64,000 nt of DNA from Rhizodiscina lignyota. Lineage: Eukaryota > Ascomycota > Dothideomycetes > Aulographales > Rhizodiscinaceae. The DNA lies in contig ML978134.1 of NCBI GenBank assembly GCA_010015805.1, positions 310,001 to 374,000 on the forward strand, written 5' to 3'. Both the position numbers and the translations under genes were made by a program. The first letter of the stretch is position 1, and the number at the start of each line of letters is the position of its first letter. Of the stretch, positions 59,898-64,000 are shown piece by piece. The notes under the pieces are model-generated. The model had not been told where the DNA came from, ran no database searches, and saw only the letters and a list, made by a program, of their open reading frames with translations.

Positions 59898-61589
59898 TTA
59901 TGCACGCTTCGTGATGAAATGCGTCGACTTGCTGTCTTCCGCTACTGCAACATCGAATTGCTGATCGTTCGAGACCTTCTCGTGCTTGAGATCCCAGCGA
60001 GCTCGTCGACAGAGCTCAGTCACAACATCGTCACTGTAACCGAGGAGGTTGATGTCAAAGTCGATGTGGTAGATAGGCTAGCAGAGCGATCAGTTGAAAG
60101 CAGCAGGAACTACGACAATAGAGAACTCACGTCTCGGGAGATGTAGATCTGCGGCACATCGTATCTCAAGAACGATGGAATTTCCGAGACAGGCGCCACC
60201 TTCATGCTTGTGCCTATAACAATGACAAGGTCGACTTTATCTTTGTCAACGTCGCGAATCTTGTCGAAAAAGTCCTTTGGAAGCTGCTCGCCGAAGAAGG
60301 TAATATCAGGCTTGAATGCATTAGCGTCTATGCATGTAAAATGTGGCCCCAAAGACTCACTTTCATTACACCCGGCTCAGGGATGTCGTATGCTCCGTCG
60401 GAATCGTCGTCGTCGTCGTCCCATTTCCGAGCCTTGTTGGATGTGCTTGACCGCTTGCGCTTCATACCAGGGCGGGGAGCGCGAAGCGTTTGCTCGCATT
60501 GCTTGCAGCGGCTTACTCGCTTCGCCTTCACATCGTCGAAGAGTTCGGTGCCAGGAATTTTGTGACCGCATTTGCGACAAGTTGCCGTCGCCCAGGAACC
60601 ATGGCATTGAACGAGCTTCTCTGGAAGTATACCCGCATTTGCTTCAACATTGTCAATGTTCTGTGTGTAGTTGCGCAGCAGTTTGCCCTGATCCTGCAAG
60701 ACACGGATGAATTGATGCGTAGGCGACCACTTGGGGGTATCTGGCAAGATATCGGCAGCGAGAGAATAGAATATCCTCGGGTTTTCATCGAATTCATGGA
60801 TGTCGAAGACTTGCTCTGGTTCCTCAAAGCCCATTGATCGGAGCCGAGAGTAGAAACCTGTATTCTTGGAACGAAAATCCGGGATTCCAAGGCTCGTAGA
60901 AATGCCGGCGCCAGTGATGACAATGATGTTCTGAGCCTTGCGGAGCAGTTCTGCGGCATCTTCGATAGTGTTGTATTGTGGGAGCTTCAGGCGCCTGTTG
61001 AGTTCTCTCGCAATTGCGAGGCCCAGTAGCGGATAATAAGCTTCATCTGACTTGCCTTCGAAGATTCCTCTTCTCCAGCCTTTGTATCAACATAACACTT
61101 CGCCCATAGTGGAACACAACAATATACGTACGGAGGTGGATTCACGCCAAAAGCTGTGCACAGCTTCTTCGCTGTGATTACGTGTGTCGAAATCGTTCTT
61201 CTTACGAAGTCTTCCAGGCCATATTGGTGTAACTTCGCTTTGTAGTATGCACACTCTTCTGGCGAGCACACGTCCGGGCCTGCGAAAACGCGTGAGCACG
61301 TGGCTTCGCTAAAAATACATCAACTTGGGACAATCTCACCTGGAACGTACACATATGGCTTGTCTTCATTCAGAAGATCATCGTAAATAGACTCTGTCTC
61401 CCAGCCTTCCTCATCTGCCTCATCCGCAGTTTCTTCATCGCTTCCCTGTTTGTTGCCGTTCTCGGGCTTTGAGTCGTCACTCTTCGGTGGCAACTGCGGA
61501 CTTTGTCGCCTGCTGTTTACACGAGTAGTAGGGATAGCCTCTCTTTGTTCGAGAGGCTGTTCAGAGGTCTTCAGAATTGCCTCTGACAT
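59898..61589 (-). CDS. sir2: NAD-dependent histone deacetylase, SIR2/HST1-type sirtuin
   Basis: Five minus-strand exons: 61589-61340, 61279-61132, 61069-60361, 60310-60131 and 60077-59898, giving 488 aa. Introns are GT...AG; the acceptor of the second (about 61070) could be 3 nt earlier. An acidic N-terminus precedes a DUF592-like helical part ([21 protein letters not shown]) and the sirtuin core: [36 protein letters not shown] (catalytic His), zinc cysteines CRKC and [21 protein letters not shown] Lys/Asp-rich insert ([16 protein letters not shown]) is typical of fungal orthologues. The role in silencing chromatin is known for the family. Confidence 0.9.
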
Positions 61590-62861
61590 GGTGAAAGTGG
61601 CATGCTGCAGGGTTGATGTAGGGAGTGTTGGTTGAAGAGACTAGCTTGATAGAAGCAAGAGAGCTAAAACGCACAAAAGCATCCCAGCCACTAGCGGGTG
61701 ACATGGGTTTAACTTGCGTCTGATTGGAGGAAATACTGAGTCAGCGGCTGGCGCCTACAGTGTGAGGTACAACGAACCCTCACAATTAAATAAGGTACCT
61801 AGGCAACGAACGGTACTTTACGTTAACGAGCTATGTCTGTCCCTTTTATTTTGGACTTTACTTCGACGTACGCCGTTCAGAAAGCGTGGATATGACCTTA
61901 TCGTGGTTCTTAGCCTCCATTAGATAAAGCCTAATCTGAAACACAAAAATGTATTTCCGCTTTTCGACCCCTGCTGATCTGCCACTTCCAAAAATCCTCA
62001 CTCCAGGGAGTCATATCTTGTCCCCATATGACACTATTGGCTTTACCCAAATTTTGGGCAATATACAAAACCAGGTACCTCGTGCGTCTACGTCAGCAGC
62101 GTGACGGCATAGTATTACTCCGCTTCAATCGTGATCCAGCGAACTACCAGGCCTTCCAATACCACCAACAACTGCAGCGACATGGTTTATGTACTGTGCA
62201 GTGCGTGCAGATGGCTGCTGTGCGACCAGCGACGAAGAACTGGTGCAGCCGATAATGGGGGGGCGGGATGTGCCGAGGAATTATATTGGGGCTCTCTTGT
62301 CAGACAGGGGAAAGAGTGCCCGAGGTTTCGATCGTCGCTGCCAGCCACGGCCGGGTTCTCTAGCGCGAGAAGGTCCGCATCCTGCATCCTGTCTGCATTC
62401 CCGTCCCATTGTTCCAAAACCAAACCACCACTCCATGCAGCACCGCCCCAAACTTCCCCTCTCGTCCCTTGTCAGCATTTTTGCTCCTCACATCCTGGAG
62501 TTCCACGCGTTCCAGTTCTTCGTTTGTCAAACCCAGCAACGCTAGGCTCTTGGTTTACCTCCCATTCGATGGGCTCGCCCTTCGTTGATCAAGCTTTGGC
62601 CAATTTAGTGGCGCTCAAAGCACACGAATCATGGCGCAGCAGGAAAGCCGTTGACGGTTGGGGAGGGTACCGGAGGCGTTGCTGAGCTCGCCGCTTGCAA
62701 CTCCTGCAAATTAAAAGGCGACGCTCCCAGCCCGCGAGTGCAGCTCTTTCACGCATCCGCCTTCATAACCCTTACTGTCGCTCCTCTTTTCGCAGCGCAA
62801 TCATCCACATTCTTACAGTCGCTCTTTGCCATTTTATTTAATACTTCTAATAATCTTCAGC
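61590..62861. promoter_or_regulatory. divergent intergenic region between SIR2 and a secreted protein gene
   Basis: 1.27 kb without a recognised gene. Frames such as 62131-62685 have no domain or signal. It should hold both promoters; no specific site recognised. Confidence 0.4.
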
Positions 62862-63429
62862 ATGCGTTTCTTCACCCTGCTCGCGCTTGCCGGCGCCGCT
62901 ATCGCTACTCCTGAGGTCGAGAAGAGACAAGATTCATCCGTGAACACGTGAGTATCTACTCAATCGCGTCAAAAGTCCGTGAATCTGACGCGCCTTTAGC
63001 GCTTCCATCTATGGTGTACTGATCACCGCCCTCCCTTCCTCTCTCCTCGCTGAAGCCACCAACACCGCAAAACTCTCTTCCGATATCGCGAACCAATTCA
63101 AGACGACTACACCCGGCTGGTTCCAGTCGCTCCCATCAGATGTCCAGAGCTATCTGATCGATCAGGGCGAGAGCACAATGTCGGTTATGAGCACAGCTGG
63201 CACCGCTGGGGCAAGCTCTGGCGTCTCTGCCTCCAAGAATGCATCCACCATCGCAACCCCAACTCTCTCTGCCTCATCTGGGTCCGGCTCCTCTTCCGGT
63301 GGTTCTTCAGGCGGATCTGGGTCTTCAGGAGCCTCTAGCGTCTCAACTGCTGCCGCCGCCATTCCAACCGCTGTTGTCGGTGGAGGCATTGCCGGCCTCA
63401 TCGGTCTCATTGGTATGCTGGCTCTGTAA
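62862..63429 (+). CDS. small secreted Ser/Gly-rich protein, probably GPI-anchored
   Basis: Exons 62862-62947 and 63000-63429 give 171 aa; intron 62948-62999 is GT...AG. The signal peptide MRFFTLLALAGAAIA is followed by a KR dipeptide (EVEKRQ) that Kex2 may cut. A conserved-looking helical part (LLAEATNTAKLSSDIANQFK, GWFQSLPSDVQSYL) precedes a Ser/Gly linker and a C-terminal hydrophobic tail (VVGGGIAGLIGLIGMLAL) of GPI type. Similar short proteins are common in ascomycetes; function unknown. Confidence 0.75.
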
Positions 63430-64000
63430 TTGAGGAATTGCAGTTTGGTGGGGAATTATATTATAAGAGTGGCAAAAGTCCAAGATGCGATGGCTTCCAA
63501 GCTACCGCATCACGGTGGAGTTGTAATGTGGAGGGTCAACTTTTTGCATGGAAGCGCACATTTCTGCCATTTAGTCTTGAGATGAGGGAATTTTGATACC
63601 ACAAAGCTGTTTGGACTTCCATGTAGCTATATTTACCCTCTATCTAATTTGAAACCTCGAACTTTCCTTAAGCATTTCGTTTTACCTGTCCTCGACTCCC
63701 GTCTGCTTCTGCGCGGGCCTATGGTCACTCATGGCGAATAGAATTTCTACGCAAGGACCGAATTATACCTTCTCACTCAGTTCGTTAGTTACACGCAATA
63801 CATCGTATGTCTGGGTCAATATGTAGTTTATATCGATCGTCACAAGGGTATCAAGGCACAGACTTGCCCCCGCCTCGTACGTATCCAATACGAACTCAAG
63901 AAGCGCCCTTAGAGCCAGGGATATTGATTACAACCAATACGTACTTCAGATTTTGTAGATAATATGGGTAGATCTCGAAGTTGCGATGTATTATGGCCTC
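63430..64000. other. right-edge intergenic sequence
   Basis: 571 bp to the window edge with no gene recognised; it contains the 3' flank of the small secreted protein gene. Confidence 0.4.

Noticed and set aside
1-64000. CRISPR arrays, rRNA or a biosynthetic backbone gene
   Set aside because: No regularly spaced repeats, rRNA-like blocks or PKS/NRPS motifs were seen on either strand.

Overview
The window is nuclear DNA of a filamentous ascomycete, most probably a dothideomycete. The support is many genes with 48-80 nt introns (GT...AG, a few GC...AG), fungus-specific families (HET-C, DUF6536, split ATP-citrate lyase ACL1/ACL2, Zn2Cys6 factor, GPI-type serine-rich proteins) and gene density of about one per 2.5 kb on both strands. 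Genus assignment is inference. Exon boundaries were worked out by hand from splice signals, reading phase and family alignment from memory; every multi-exon model given here sums to a whole number of codons.

Layout. 0-16 kb: three BTB/POZ paralogues (two in tandem at the left edge, one at 15 kb) that share exon structure and a C-terminal CxxC...CxxC module. Between and around them are a cluster of short degenerate repeats, eIF3h, Mediator subunit MED16, an HST3/HST4-type sirtuin, a lipocalin-like protein and a PI-PLC X-domain protein. 16-24 kb: housekeeping genes, namely a tRNA-Ile lysidine synthase, HSP10, HET-C and the RNase P/MRP subunit RPP40. 24-26.7 kb: a gene-poor stretch. 26.7-29 kb: a Dal5-type MFS transporter with ten exons. 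29.6-35.2 kb: the divergent ACL2/ACL1 pair, which makes cytosolic acetyl-CoA from citrate. 37-45 kb: a membrane-anchored histidine-phosphatase-like protein that lacks its catalytic histidine, TIM54, and a DUF6536 multi-pass membrane protein.

45-52 kb: the most interesting block. It holds an EthD-like/enol-lactonase fusion, a 3-carboxy-cis,cis-muconate lactonizing enzyme and an intradiol ring-cleavage dioxygenase. These fit consecutive steps from a dihydroxylated aromatic ring to beta-ketoadipate. A small secreted cysteine protein sits inside the group. The CMLE and dioxygenase genes are divergent and share a 655-bp promoter. Acetyl-CoA and succinyl-CoA from such a pathway enter central metabolism, but no direct link to the ACL pair is shown.

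53-64 kb: two GPI-like secreted proteins, a signal-peptide/single-TM protein with a repeated cytoplasmic tail, a BED-finger plus Zn2Cys6 transcription factor, and a SIR2/HST1-type sirtuin. A perfect 16-bp inverted repeat lies in the divergent promoter at 54.5 kb. I saw no rRNA, tRNA, CRISPR array, coding transposon or virus-like element.
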